This document shows positions 23,306-31,494 of a stretch of 64,000 bases of DNA, piece by piece. The position numbers and the translations under genes are program-made. Under the pieces are notes generated by a model. That model did no database searches. It saw only the letters and a list, made by a program, of their open reading frames with translations, and had not been told where the DNA came from. The stretch is from Deltaproteobacteria bacterium (GTDB lineage: Bacteria; Desulfobacterota; JADFVX01). Numbering within the stretch: position 1 is the stretch's first letter; each line of letters starts with the position of its first letter. The stretch covers positions 1 to 64,000 of the forward strand of contig JAOUBX010000006.1 in assembly GCA_029860075.1 (NCBI GenBank), in the 5' to 3' direction.

Positions 23306-25836
23306 TGACTTCCCTTATAAGCCGCGCCGGTTTTCGTCATCTTTCGAAACATCCTTTACAGCTTTTTCTCGCTCTTTTAGGTATTGCCCTCGGCGTAGCC
23401 GTCGTTATCTCCGTCGATCTGGCGAGCGAAAGCGCTTACCGTTCATTTAATCAATCGGTTGAAGAGGTTTCGGGAAAAGCAACACACCGGATTATCGGCG
23501 GCAGCAATGGTATTAATGAAGGGCTCTACACCAGGCTAAGGGTCGAGGAAGGAATCACTTCCATTGCGCCTCTTATTGAAGCCTACGGTAAGGCAGGGAA
23601 GGAAACCCTGCGTCTTCTCGGTGTCGATCTCTTTGCCGAAAGTGATTTTCGCTCCCACCTTGGCAGGGGAGCAACCTTTGATCTGAAAAAGTTCCTTACC
23701 CAATCAGGCACAGTTCTTATTTCCCCCGGGACAGCTGAAAGAATAGCTGTTAAAGTGGGGGATTCTTTTCCCTTCAGGGTTGGCGCAAAAAAGCGTGACC
23801 TGGAGATAATCGGTTTTATTCCCGGGGGGACTCACCCGGAAGCAGCAACAGAGGATCTTCTCATTGCCGATATATCGACGGCCCAGGAATTGACAGGGAT
23901 GGAAGGAAAACTTGCCTTCATTGACATGATAATCGCTCCCGGAAAGGAGGGAGACGTACTTCTTCATAAGATGACAAAAGCTTTGCCGGAGAGTGTAAAA
24001 ATCGTAAACGCAGCTTCGAGAAGCCGGGCCATGGATGATATGACCAAGGCTTTCAGGACAAATCTTAAGGCCATGAGTTTTCTTGCTCTCCTCGTTGGCG
24101 CCTTTCTTATCTACAATACGATGACTTTCTCCATTCTGCAAAGGAGACAACTTATCGGCTCTTTGAGAATCCTGGGGGTGACGAAAGAAGCCCTATTTAA
24201 AATGGTCATGACGGAAGCTTTTATCATTGCCCTTGCAGGAACGGTTTTGGGTATTGTGTTAGGCCTTTTTCTGGGTACGGCGCTGGTCAAACTGGTGACG
24301 AGAACGATTAATGATCTTTACTTTGTTCTTACAATAGACGATTTCATTGTCAGTCCTCTTTCTCTTATAAAGGGAGCTTTTGTCGGTATTGCAGCATCCC
24401 TTCTCGCCGCTTTTGTTCCTGCATGGGAAGCGGCCGGAATTTCTCCTGTGGCGGCTGTTAAACGTTCCCTTGTTGAAGGCAAAGCCGAGGCAGCCGCCCC
24501 AGGAATTGCCCTTGCGGGGATTTTTCTCATCCTTTTGGCTTTTGGTCTTCTCCATATGGGAGGAAGGAGCCTTTCGGCAGGCTTTGCAGCCCTTTTTATG
24601 ATTATTCTCGGCATGATCTTTTTTGCCCCTTTTCTGACGGCAAAGGGTGTTCGATTGTTGAACCTTTTTCCCGCTTCCCTTTCCCGCCTCCACACAAGGC
24701 TTGCTATCAGGGGGATCGGCGCAGCGCTCAGCCGGACAGGGATCGCCATTGCTGTTCTCATGCTGGCCCTTTCCACTACCGTCGGCGTGGGTGTCATGAT
24801 CGATTCATTCCGTCATTCCGTCAAAATCTGGCTCGAGTCTATCGTCCAGGCCGATATCTATATTCGCTCCCCCAGTTTTAAATCGAAAAATATCGTATCC
24901 GCTTTAAATCCCGCCTTCATTGAAAAATTGCAGCATATAAAAGGCATTGAGGGAACAAGCTCGTCACAATGGATTACGCTTCATTCAGAAGAAGGCATGA
25001 AGGAAATGCATGTAACGGACATATGGGAGAAAGACTCGCCTCCCTTTCTCATTAAAGAGGGAGAGCCTGATGTGTGGGAGCAGTTTTTTGATAATAAGGC
25101 CGTCGTTATCTCTGAACCTTTTGCCAATGTGTACGGCGCAAAAGTTGGTGATAAAATTGAGCTTCCTACCGATTACGGTCCTCTGCCCTTTTCTGTGGCA
25201 GGTATCTTCTATGATTATGGTTCAGGGCCGGCTGCAGTGCTGATTAATCGACAACTCTACAACCGGCATTTTAAAGACCGATCCGTCAGATCGGTAGGGC
25301 TCTACCTGGAAGAAGAGGCAAAGGCAGATAACATTATGAATGAAGTGAGGGCCCTTGTTTCTTCCGGCGAGATTATCGAAATGCGCAAAAACGGGGAAAT
25401 CCGGGAGCGCTCCCTTGCCATTTTCGACCGTACTTTTACCATAACAGGTGTTTTACGCCTTCTTGCCGTCATCATTGCCTTTATCGGTGTCTTAAGCACC
25501 ATGATGGCTCTTCAGATGGAGCGGGCAAGGGAGATGGCCATACTGCGGGCAACGGGCTTTGTCCCGCGTCAGGTGGCGGGGATCATTATTAGCCAGACGG
25601 GATTTATGGGATTAATGGCGGGGGCGCTGGCAATCCCTTCGGGGCTTGTTATGGCCCATATGCTTATTCATGTTATCAATGAACGCTCCTTCGGCTGGAC
25701 TATGAAAACGGTCATTTCAACACCCATTCTCTTTGAGGCTATTTTGCTGGCCTTAACGGCTGCTTTGCTGGCCGGCATCTATCCGGCATGGCGGATTTCA
25801 AGGGCATTGCCTGTTGAGGCGATGCGGGAGGAGTGA
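23305..25836 (+). CDS. ABC transporter permease with two FtsX-type domains
   Basis: 843 residues from GTG 23305. Residues 1-45 contain the first membrane helix, followed by a periplasmic MacB-like domain, then three helices (MSFLALLVGAFLIYNTMTFSI and two more, about 255-385). The second half repeats the plan: a membrane pair near 400-450, a helix near 490, a periplasmic domain and three C-terminal helices (RLLAVIIAFIGVLSTMMAL onward). This is the fused form of AttF plus AttG. Such systems are mechanotransmitting exporters or lipoprotein extractors rather than classic channels. Predicted inner-membrane. Confidence 0.9.
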   Translation: MTSLISRAGFRHLSKHPLQLFLALLGIALGVAVVISVDLASESAYRSFNQSVEEVSGKATHRIIGGSNGINEGLYTRLRVEEGITSIAPLIEAYGKAGKETLRLLGVDLFAESDFRSHLGRGATFDLKKFLTQSGTVLISPGTAERIAVKVGDSFPFRVGAKKRDLEIIGFIPGGTHPEAATEDLLIADISTAQELTGMEGKLAFIDMIIAPGKEGDVLLHKMTKALPESVKIVNAASRSRAMDDMTKAFRTNLKAMSFLALLVGAFLIYNTMTFSILQRRQLIGSLRILGVTKEALFKMVMTEAFIIALAGTVLGIVLGLFLGTALVKLVTRTINDLYFVLTIDDFIVSPLSLIKGAFVGIAASLLAAFVPAWEAAGISPVAAVKRSLVEGKAEAAAPGIALAGIFLILLAFGLLHMGGRSLSAGFAALFMIILGMIFFAPFLTAKGVRLLNLFPASLSRLHTRLAIRGIGAALSRTGIAIAVLMLALSTTVGVGVMIDSFRHSVKIWLESIVQADIYIRSPSFKSKNIVSALNPAFIEKLQHIKGIEGTSSSQWITLHSEEGMKEMHVTDIWEKDSPPFLIKEGEPDVWEQFFDNKAVVISEPFANVYGAKVGDKIELPTDYGPLPFSVAGIFYDYGSGPAAVLINRQLYNRHFKDRSVRSVGLYLEEEAKADNIMNEVRALVSSGEIIEMRKNGEIRERSLAIFDRTFTITGVLRLLAVIIAFIGVLSTMMALQMERAREMAILRATGFVPRQVAGIIISQTGFMGLMAGALAIPSGLVMAHMLIHVINERSFGWTMKTVISTPILFEAILLALTAALLAGIYPAWRISRALPVEAMREE

Positions 25837-25877
25837 AAATCTATTGCGCGCAAAAACCGCAAAGTAAAATAGATGCT

Positions 25878-26001
25878 TCCCCTCACCTGGTGGGAGGGGA
25901 TTGAGGGGGGACGGGCGAATGAAATTTCCAAAGGCTTTCACCCTCACCCCAGCCCTCTACCCTCAAGGGGCATCGAGATCCTATCGAGGGAGAGGGAGTG
26001 A
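25878..26001. repeat. Intergenic palindromic repeat, CCCCTCACC family, second copy
   Basis: TCCCCTCACC-T-GGTGGGAGGGGA folds as a hairpin (about 25878-25900). It is followed by a CACCCTCACCCCAGCCCTCT block and GAGGGAGAGGGAGTG at the other end. Related to the repeat at 2167-2264. It lies inside the att-like operon, between the permease and the AttH-like gene. Confidence 0.6.
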
Positions 26002-26033
26002 TTTAGAATTTAATAAAACTATAAAAAAGATCC

Positions 26034-27149
26034 ATGAATAAAATACTATTAAGCATATTATTCCTTTTTATATTTACTGCCCCTGCTCGTACAGAAGAGA
26101 GTCTCAACTTCAGGGAACTCCTTGGTGATTCCGGGAATGACGGTTTTGAACGGGCCCTGGAAAAGAGGCCTTTCATCTTCCCCGAAGACCACGGCCCCCA
26201 CCCCGGATTCAAAGCAGAATGGTGGTACTTTACAGGAAACCTGGAGGACAAAAGGGGACGAAAATTCGGCTATGAACTGAGCCTTTTTCGTTTTGCCATA
26301 GAGAGCAAGCCCGTGGAGAGAACATCAAAGTGGGCGACGAACAACATTTACATGGGGCACTTCGCTCTCACTGACGTTGAGACAGAAACATTTTATAATT
26401 TTGAACGCTTTGCCAGAGAGGGGGCAGGTCTTGCCGGGGCAAAGGCCGAACCTTTCAGGGTCTGGGTTGAAGACTGGTCTGTTGAAGTAGTAGAAGGGGA
26501 GGGACACCCCTGGAGCCTCCGGGCCAAGAAAAATGGCATTGTTGTTAATCTCCTCCTGACTCCTGAAAAAGGGATTGTTTTACAAGGTGATGAAGGGCTA
26601 AGTCAAAAAAGTAAAGAGCCGGGCAACGCCTCTTACTACTATTCCATCCCCCGTCTATCAACGGAGGGTACTATTGAAGTGAAAGGGGAAACTTTTCAGG
26701 TAAGCGGCAGTTCCTGGCTCGACAGGGAGTGGAGTACAAGTGCTCTGTCTGAGGATCAGGAAGGGTGGGACTGGTTCGCTCTTCAGCTTTCCAATGGTTA
26801 TGACCTCATGTTTTACAAGTTGCGCCTGAAAAACGGCACCGTTGATTCCTTTAGTGCAGGTAAGCTTATCGGTCCCGACGGAAGTGTTCTTTCCATCAAG
26901 GCGGATGATGTAGAAATAGAAGAACTGGAAAAATGGGAAAGTCCTCTCGGCGGAACATACCCCATAAAGTGGAAGTTTCTCTTTAAAAAAGAGGCTCTTT
27001 TTCTAAATATAGAACCTTTAATCGTCAATCAGGAACTTGATCTTTCCATACGTTACTGGGAAGGGGCGGTGAAGGTGCAGGGGACGCATCATGGTGTGCC
27101 GCTGTCAGGGAAGGGCTACCTTGAAATGACAGGTTATGCCGGTAATTGA
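26034..27149 (+). CDS. AttH/CrtC-like lipocalin-fold exported protein
   Basis: 371 residues. Signal peptide MNKILLSILFLFIFTAPART. The mature protein carries the AttH signature: HPGFKAEWWYFTGNLEDKRG near residue 60, NIYMGHFALTDVE, and SGSSWLDREWSTSALSEDQEGWDWFALQLSNG near residue 230. The family comprises CrtC-like hydratases and AttH proteins, two lipocalin-like barrels. Beside an ABC exporter, AttH is the likely subtype. Predicted periplasmic; the ligand, probably hydrophobic, is unknown. Confidence 0.88.
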   Translation: MNKILLSILFLFIFTAPARTEESLNFRELLGDSGNDGFERALEKRPFIFPEDHGPHPGFKAEWWYFTGNLEDKRGRKFGYELSLFRFAIESKPVERTSKWATNNIYMGHFALTDVETETFYNFERFAREGAGLAGAKAEPFRVWVEDWSVEVVEGEGHPWSLRAKKNGIVVNLLLTPEKGIVLQGDEGLSQKSKEPGNASYYYSIPRLSTEGTIEVKGETFQVSGSSWLDREWSTSALSEDQEGWDWFALQLSNGYDLMFYKLRLKNGTVDSFSAGKLIGPDGSVLSIKADDVEIEELEKWESPLGGTYPIKWKFLFKKEALFLNIEPLIVNQELDLSIRYWEGAVKVQGTHHGVPLSGKGYLEMTGYAGN

Positions 27150-27251
27150 TTATAGTGCTCCGGCAGGGGGAAAGGCAGCTATTGATTTATCATGGATTAA
27201 CTATATAATTAATTAGATACTCTCCAATTTTTTGAGAAGAAATAATAGAAA

Positions 27252-28262
27252 ATGAGCATACTGATTGTAGATGATTCGGAAGAGATGAGAGCTCTCTACC
27301 GTGCCTATCTGAAAGAGGCAGGATTTAAAAGTCCTGTCATTGTGGATTCTGCATTGGCGGCTTATGAAAAACTGGGGATTCGGAAAGATAGTGCACCTCC
27401 AAAAGCGCCTCCCATAGAGATTATCCTTCTTGATGTGGCCATGCCGGATATTGACGGTATTGAAGCCTGCCGGTATATTAAGAGTTTCGATCTTTTTTAC
27501 GATATTCCCGTTGTCATGATTTCAGCCATGGAAGAGGAAGAGGTGGTTGCTCTTGCCCTGGAAGCAGGCGCAGTAGAATTTGTGCATAAACCGATTAGAA
27601 AGCTTGAACTCATTGCCCGGGTGCGCGCAATTTTGAGGCTGAAAAGAGAAATCGATTCCCGCAAGCTCCATGAAGAAAAAGTCATGGAGCTTGCAAAAAA
27701 ACTTGCCAAGCAGAATGAACTCTTAAAAAAACTCTCTGCAACGGACAGCCTGACGGGCATTGCCAACAGGCGCTCATTTTTCGAGCATGTAAAGGAAGAG
27801 TGGAAGCGTTCCATCAGGAATAAACGATCCCTGTCAATTCTTATGGTCGATGTGGACCATTTCAAGCATTTCAACGATACCTACGGCCATCATTCGGGAG
27901 ATGATTGCCTGAAACTCGTTTCAAGTACCATTCATTCGCTCCTTAACCGGCCCGGTGATCTTATTGCACGCTATGGTGGTGAAGAATTTATCATCATTCT
28001 CCCCGATACCCATTTGAAAGGCGCTGAAATTATTGCCAACGCGGTGAGAAGCAAGGTTGAGGACCTGGCTATTTATCATGGTGATATTCCCACCGGTAAT
28101 TGTGTGACGATAAGTATCGGCATTGCTTCTATTGAGCCGACTAAGGAAAATGAAGTGTCAAAGATTATAAAAGCTGCCGACAAGGCCCTCTACAGGGCAA
28201 AGGCAGAAGGAAGGAATCGCGTTGTTACTGCTGTGGAGGGGGATATCGATAATGGGGCATGA
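27252..28262 (+). CDS. Diguanylate cyclase: receiver plus GGDEF with intact inhibitory site
   Basis: 336 residues. Residues 1-135 are a receiver, with D7-D8 and phospho-acceptor D61 in IILLDVAMPDIDG. A coiled-coil linker (about 135-160) follows. The GGDEF domain begins at TDSLTGIANRR and has the catalytic GGEEF at 242-246. RPGD at 233-236, five residues upstream, is the RxxD allosteric I-site. The enzyme should make cyclic di-GMP from two GTP, activated by phosphorylation and product-inhibited. This is PleD/WspR-like architecture with one receiver. Confidence 0.94.
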   Translation: MSILIVDDSEEMRALYRAYLKEAGFKSPVIVDSALAAYEKLGIRKDSAPPKAPPIEIILLDVAMPDIDGIEACRYIKSFDLFYDIPVVMISAMEEEEVVALALEAGAVEFVHKPIRKLELIARVRAILRLKREIDSRKLHEEKVMELAKKLAKQNELLKKLSATDSLTGIANRRSFFEHVKEEWKRSIRNKRSLSILMVDVDHFKHFNDTYGHHSGDDCLKLVSSTIHSLLNRPGDLIARYGGEEFIIILPDTHLKGAEIIANAVRSKVEDLAIYHGDIPTGNCVTISIGIASIEPTKENEVSKIIKAADKALYRAKAEGRNRVVTAVEGDIDNGA

Positions 28263-28303
28263 CCACCTTTATTCTTCTCCTCACGGGATGAGGGGCGTTG
28301 TTC

Positions 28304-28894
28304 TTATTTCTTGTAACAGCCTTCCAGTATTTCCATTGCTTCGTTGATTTCCTGCAACTTCTCCTTATCACCGCCCCTGTCGGGGTGAATTTTTTTAGCC
28401 AGCTCCCGGTATCGTTTTCTTATCTCATCAAAGCGGGCGCCCTCTTCCAATCCGAGAACCTTGAGCGCCTCTATTCGCTTGTCCCTTGCAAAATAGATTT
28501 TCCAGAATTGATTGAGCATATCCTCAACATCATCTGATGTGGTTTGCTCCAGGTTAGCCATATCGAGGTAATAGTCGCGCAGGCTTGCATGGCTGTTATC
28601 TGCCGGCAATTTCCCGCTGTTTTCAGATGACGGCGATCTCAGTTGAATATGCAGAGGGCTGATTTCAAGAACTTTTCCTGTTTTTTCAGGGAGTTTGAGT
28701 TGCAGTTCATAGAGGGCATTAAAGAGGAGAAAGTGGCTTCTAAAGAGGGCCAGGTTGTTGTGTCCAAAATCTTGCGGGATTTGGCCTGTTTTCCCTTTCA
28801 GCTCCTGCATCATATTATACTCTGAAATGCCTGCCGGGAATTTTTCAAGTATTGCCAGTATAGCGGTTTTAAAAAAGTCTTTATCTTCTCTCAT
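28304..28894 (-). CDS. DnaJ-related protein with a C-terminal J domain
   Basis: 196 residues from ATG 28894 (an in-frame TTG lies two codons upstream). The N-terminal domain matches DNAJ_related proteins: AILEKFPAGISEYNMMQEL, LFRSHFLLFNALYELQLKL, and LRDYYLDMANLEQTT later. The C-terminal 60 residues are a J domain: ALKVLGLEEGARFDEIRKRYRELAKKIHPDRGGDKEKLQEINEA with intact HPD. The J domain should stimulate a DnaK ATPase. Cytosolic. Confidence 0.9.
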   Translation of the reverse strand: MREDKDFFKTAILAILEKFPAGISEYNMMQELKGKTGQIPQDFGHNNLALFRSHFLLFNALYELQLKLPEKTGKVLEISPLHIQLRSPSSENSGKLPADNSHASLRDYYLDMANLEQTTSDDVEDMLNQFWKIYFARDKRIEALKVLGLEEGARFDEIRKRYRELAKKIHPDRGGDKEKLQEINEAMEILEGCYKK

Positions 28895-28953
28895 TGCCAA
28901 TTTCTATTATTTAGATTGCAGGATGAAGAGAGAAGCTCTTTGTAAACCTGTCC

Positions 28954-29376
28954 TTACCTGCCTTTATTCCCTTTTGCGCCCGAGATCTTTTCAGGAACTT
29001 TACCCTGCTCAATAATTTCCCAGTCTATGGCACGACTATGTCTGTCAAATATGATGGCAAGCTCGAAGACGGATGGCTGAAAACCGACCTTAACGCCCAG
29101 TTCAATGGGATAGTATAAATTTTTTTTTCGCGTCTCCCCCGGACCCAGGAGTTTTTTTACTTCTTCCATGGATTTGTTAACAAGAACAGGGGAATTTAGA
29201 AGATCATTGACCATTTCACCCCGGGACCGGGCATCGCCGCTTTTCCAGGCAGCCTCGTTAAAGGGTTTTAATTTGAAAGTGGGGTCGACGGCAGATAAGT
29301 AAATAGTAATCACACCGGCGACAATGATGATTGCAACGGCCGTTAGTTTGGTTCCTTTATCCTGCAAATTAATCAT
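28954..29376 (-). CDS. Membrane-anchored hypothetical protein, SmpA/OmlA-like fold possible
   Basis: 140 residues. One N-terminal membrane helix (KLTAVAIIIVAGVITIYLSA) and a periplasmic domain. RSRGEMVNDLLNSPVLVNKSMEEVKKLLGPGE resembles SmpA/OmlA-type domains, in which a helix precedes the motif VxxLLGxP, followed by strands ending in IIFDRHSRAIDWEI. AGGAAGG precedes the ATG. It lies 59 bases upstream of the DnaJ-related gene on the same strand, so the two may be co-transcribed. Function unknown. Confidence 0.68.
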   Translation of the reverse strand: MINLQDKGTKLTAVAIIIVAGVITIYLSAVDPTFKLKPFNEAAWKSGDARSRGEMVNDLLNSPVLVNKSMEEVKKLLGPGETRKKNLYYPIELGVKVGFQPSVFELAIIFDRHSRAIDWEIIEQGKVPEKISGAKGNKGR

Positions 29377-29615
29377 GTTAAAAACCTTCCTCTTATTGAT
29401 GAGCGTTGAAGTATATCCTTAAAAGGAGAAAATGGCAACCGGTCTGTTCTGATCGCTGATGATAATCAGCTACTTCTTTGCTGAAAAGGAGCTGGAAGAT
29501 AGTTTGAGCCAAAGATAAATAAATATTTACCGGGCTTTTGGGGAGATATTATGGAGGAACACCTGTTTTTGTCGAACCAACGGAACCTGTGGCAAAGTTA
29601 AAGTGCTTGTTCCGG

Positions 29616-30782
29616 TCAGCGTTCTTTTGTTATGAGTCCTTGCTCATTGATGAATTGAGCAAATAATTCTGCTTTCAGCAGTGCGCCACTTTCGTTGAGG
29701 TGCACCGCATCAGACCAGTATCGCACATACTTTGGCATTGCGTTGGCAAAATCAAAAAGCGGAATGGAATAATTAATGGCAATATCTTTTACCACTTTAT
29801 TACTCTCAGCGTATCCAATTTGCCGATATGTTCCGGAAGAGAAATAGTGTTTTGTATAAGTTGTATAGGCATGGGTATGAGCAAATGTAGCAAGCATAAT
29901 TTTTGCTCCATGTTCTTTTGCAATAACAACCATGTTTTGAAGATTACGTTTAAAATATATTGGAGGATTGATTTTCAACAGTCCGGCAAGGCTGGATTCA
30001 ATTTGGGGACTGATAAAATATGTTCTGTAAATAAAGTTGCTGTTTGCTCTTGTCACCAGGTTTAGATCAGTCTGATAGGATAATCCCATCTTTCTTCTGA
30101 TTATTCTTAAAAAACAACTGTAATCGAGAAAACTGACGGGAGGCAAAGACCATTGTCTGCGTGACCCTGAGTTATCGCCCCGGTATGCTTCAGGTAAGAC
30201 CATTCTCTGAGTTATATCATTCCCGCCATGATAAACGATAACAAGATCAGGGTCGAGATCAAGAACACGAAATTGAAGATTGATTAAAGATTCCCAGGAA
30301 TTATAACCGCCTACCCCTGCGTTAATTACCCTCACATTATCATAACCGTAAGTTTTCTTTAATGTTTTTTCTAGTTGTGAAGGATAGGTTTTTTCATTGT
30401 CGGCAACAGATGTTGTGTATGTGGTAGAACCGCCAAGAGTGACTATACGGTATTCTCCGGGAGGTTTTTTTACGGTAAATTCTTTGTCTCGATAACCTAA
30501 AGCGTTGTGATAGGTTAATCCCTTCTTAAAGTTTGGTGTGGGATAGTAATTTAGATAATGATGGGGAGAATAGATTCTGCTTTGTGGGTCTATCTCTGAA
30601 ATTAGAGAGTAGATATGAAATTGTTTGGGCGTTGCAAAATTATGCAACCAAACCCTTGCCCCTGTTTCAACAAGCAAAAGTGAAATAATCGTGCTTGCAA
30701 GAAGTAATGTTATTTCACTTTTGCCGATTTTTCCCATTGACTGTTTGATTAGTACAAAAGGCGATTTCTTGTTATTAGCCAT
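29616..30782 (-). CDS. Membrane-anchored SGNH/GDSL-type hydrolase
   Basis: 388 residues from ATG 30782 (MANNKKSPFV), with AAGGCGG upstream; upstream in-frame starts are less likely. One N-terminal membrane helix (EITLLLASTIISLLLVETGA), then a periplasmic SGNH domain. Block I is VTLGGSTTYT with the nucleophile Ser, the Gly block is NAGVGGYNSWES, block III is YHGGNDI and block V is DAVHLNESG, with catalytic D and H. The substrate is unknown; such proteins often deacylate or modify surface polysaccharides. The gene and its flanks are AT-richer than the neighbours. Confidence 0.84.
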   Translation of the reverse strand: MANNKKSPFVLIKQSMGKIGKSEITLLLASTIISLLLVETGARVWLHNFATPKQFHIYSLISEIDPQSRIYSPHHYLNYYPTPNFKKGLTYHNALGYRDKEFTVKKPPGEYRIVTLGGSTTYTTSVADNEKTYPSQLEKTLKKTYGYDNVRVINAGVGGYNSWESLINLQFRVLDLDPDLVIVYHGGNDITQRMVLPEAYRGDNSGSRRQWSLPPVSFLDYSCFLRIIRRKMGLSYQTDLNLVTRANSNFIYRTYFISPQIESSLAGLLKINPPIYFKRNLQNMVVIAKEHGAKIMLATFAHTHAYTTYTKHYFSSGTYRQIGYAESNKVVKDIAINYSIPLFDFANAMPKYVRYWSDAVHLNESGALLKAELFAQFINEQGLITKER

Positions 30783-31142
30783 AATTATTGCCGCCTTTAT
30801 GTGAAGGCGGATCATTCCTCGATTATATAGCACGTCAATAATAATTTTGCAATGAAGAAAGGTGAATGGCCCTTGGAAGTTTTTTAAATGGTAAAAGGCA
30901 TTTGTTTTAAAGAAAGTTTTTTTCTTTAAAACAAATTTTGAGTTTATGGTTCTCCATAATTCATAATGCCTGATGCTATTACAGGCCTAAACGCCTGTGC
31001 CCAATTTTTATGGATGTGGCAGAAATTATCATCGAAGATATTTCATAAATCATGTATAATTTGAAACTGTGGCTAAGGCAGCTTTTTTAGAGGGCCTTAT
31101 TTCATGTGAGGAATAAATCCATGATTTTGGCCGCAAACATTG
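30783..31142. other. AT-rich intergenic region with a strong palindrome
   Basis: About 360 bases without a credible gene, containing the palindrome 30901-30935. A 16-codon frame (ATG 31121 with GAGG upstream, ending at about 31170) overlaps the next gene's start in another frame and could be a leader, but nothing else supports it. Confidence 0.45.
30901..30935. repeat. Perfect 15-base inverted repeat with a five-base loop
   Basis: TTTGTTTTAAAGAAA (30901-30915), loop GTTTT, then its exact complement (30921-30935). It is too AT-rich for a strong intrinsic terminator but could act bidirectionally. It lies upstream of the SGNH gene. Confidence 0.75.
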
Positions 31143-31442
31143 ATGAAAGGGGACGATACTCATATTAAAATGGAAGCGTCAAATCTTATCAGGGTCGATT
31201 TCAGGAAAGACCGATTATCTATTGATTTCGATATCTACTTTAATGGTGTAAAGGAAATTCATTGCAGGATATGCTCACAGAGGAAGCCGAGAAAAGGCGC
31301 AGTGGAAGTTCCTGAAAGCTGGGGCTATTTTTGCAGAGACTGCGGGAAAAGTCTTGAACTGACAAAATCTTTCCAACTGGAGAACAAAGAGAGCCCTTCC
31401 CCCTTGCCGGAATTTCAACCGGCCGGGAATGAAAAGAGATAG
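31143..31442 (+). CDS. Small protein with a CxxC-x19-CxxC zinc-ribbon-like motif
   Basis: 99 residues from ATG 31143. A TTG one codon upstream and a Met at 31170 are alternative starts; none has a strong ribosome site. The N-terminal 40 residues look beta-rich. CRIC and CRDC (19 residues apart) then suggest a zinc ribbon. The C-terminus is low-complexity, Pro/Glu/Asn. There is no membrane segment. Family not recognised. It converges on the hydantoinase gene. Confidence 0.6.
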   Translation: MKGDDTHIKMEASNLIRVDFRKDRLSIDFDIYFNGVKEIHCRICSQRKPRKGAVEVPESWGYFCRDCGKSLELTKSFQLENKESPSPLPEFQPAGNEKR

Positions 31443-31494
31443 TCATTATCCCCTTTCAACATTATATTAATATCTCTTCTTTAACCTGAACAAT

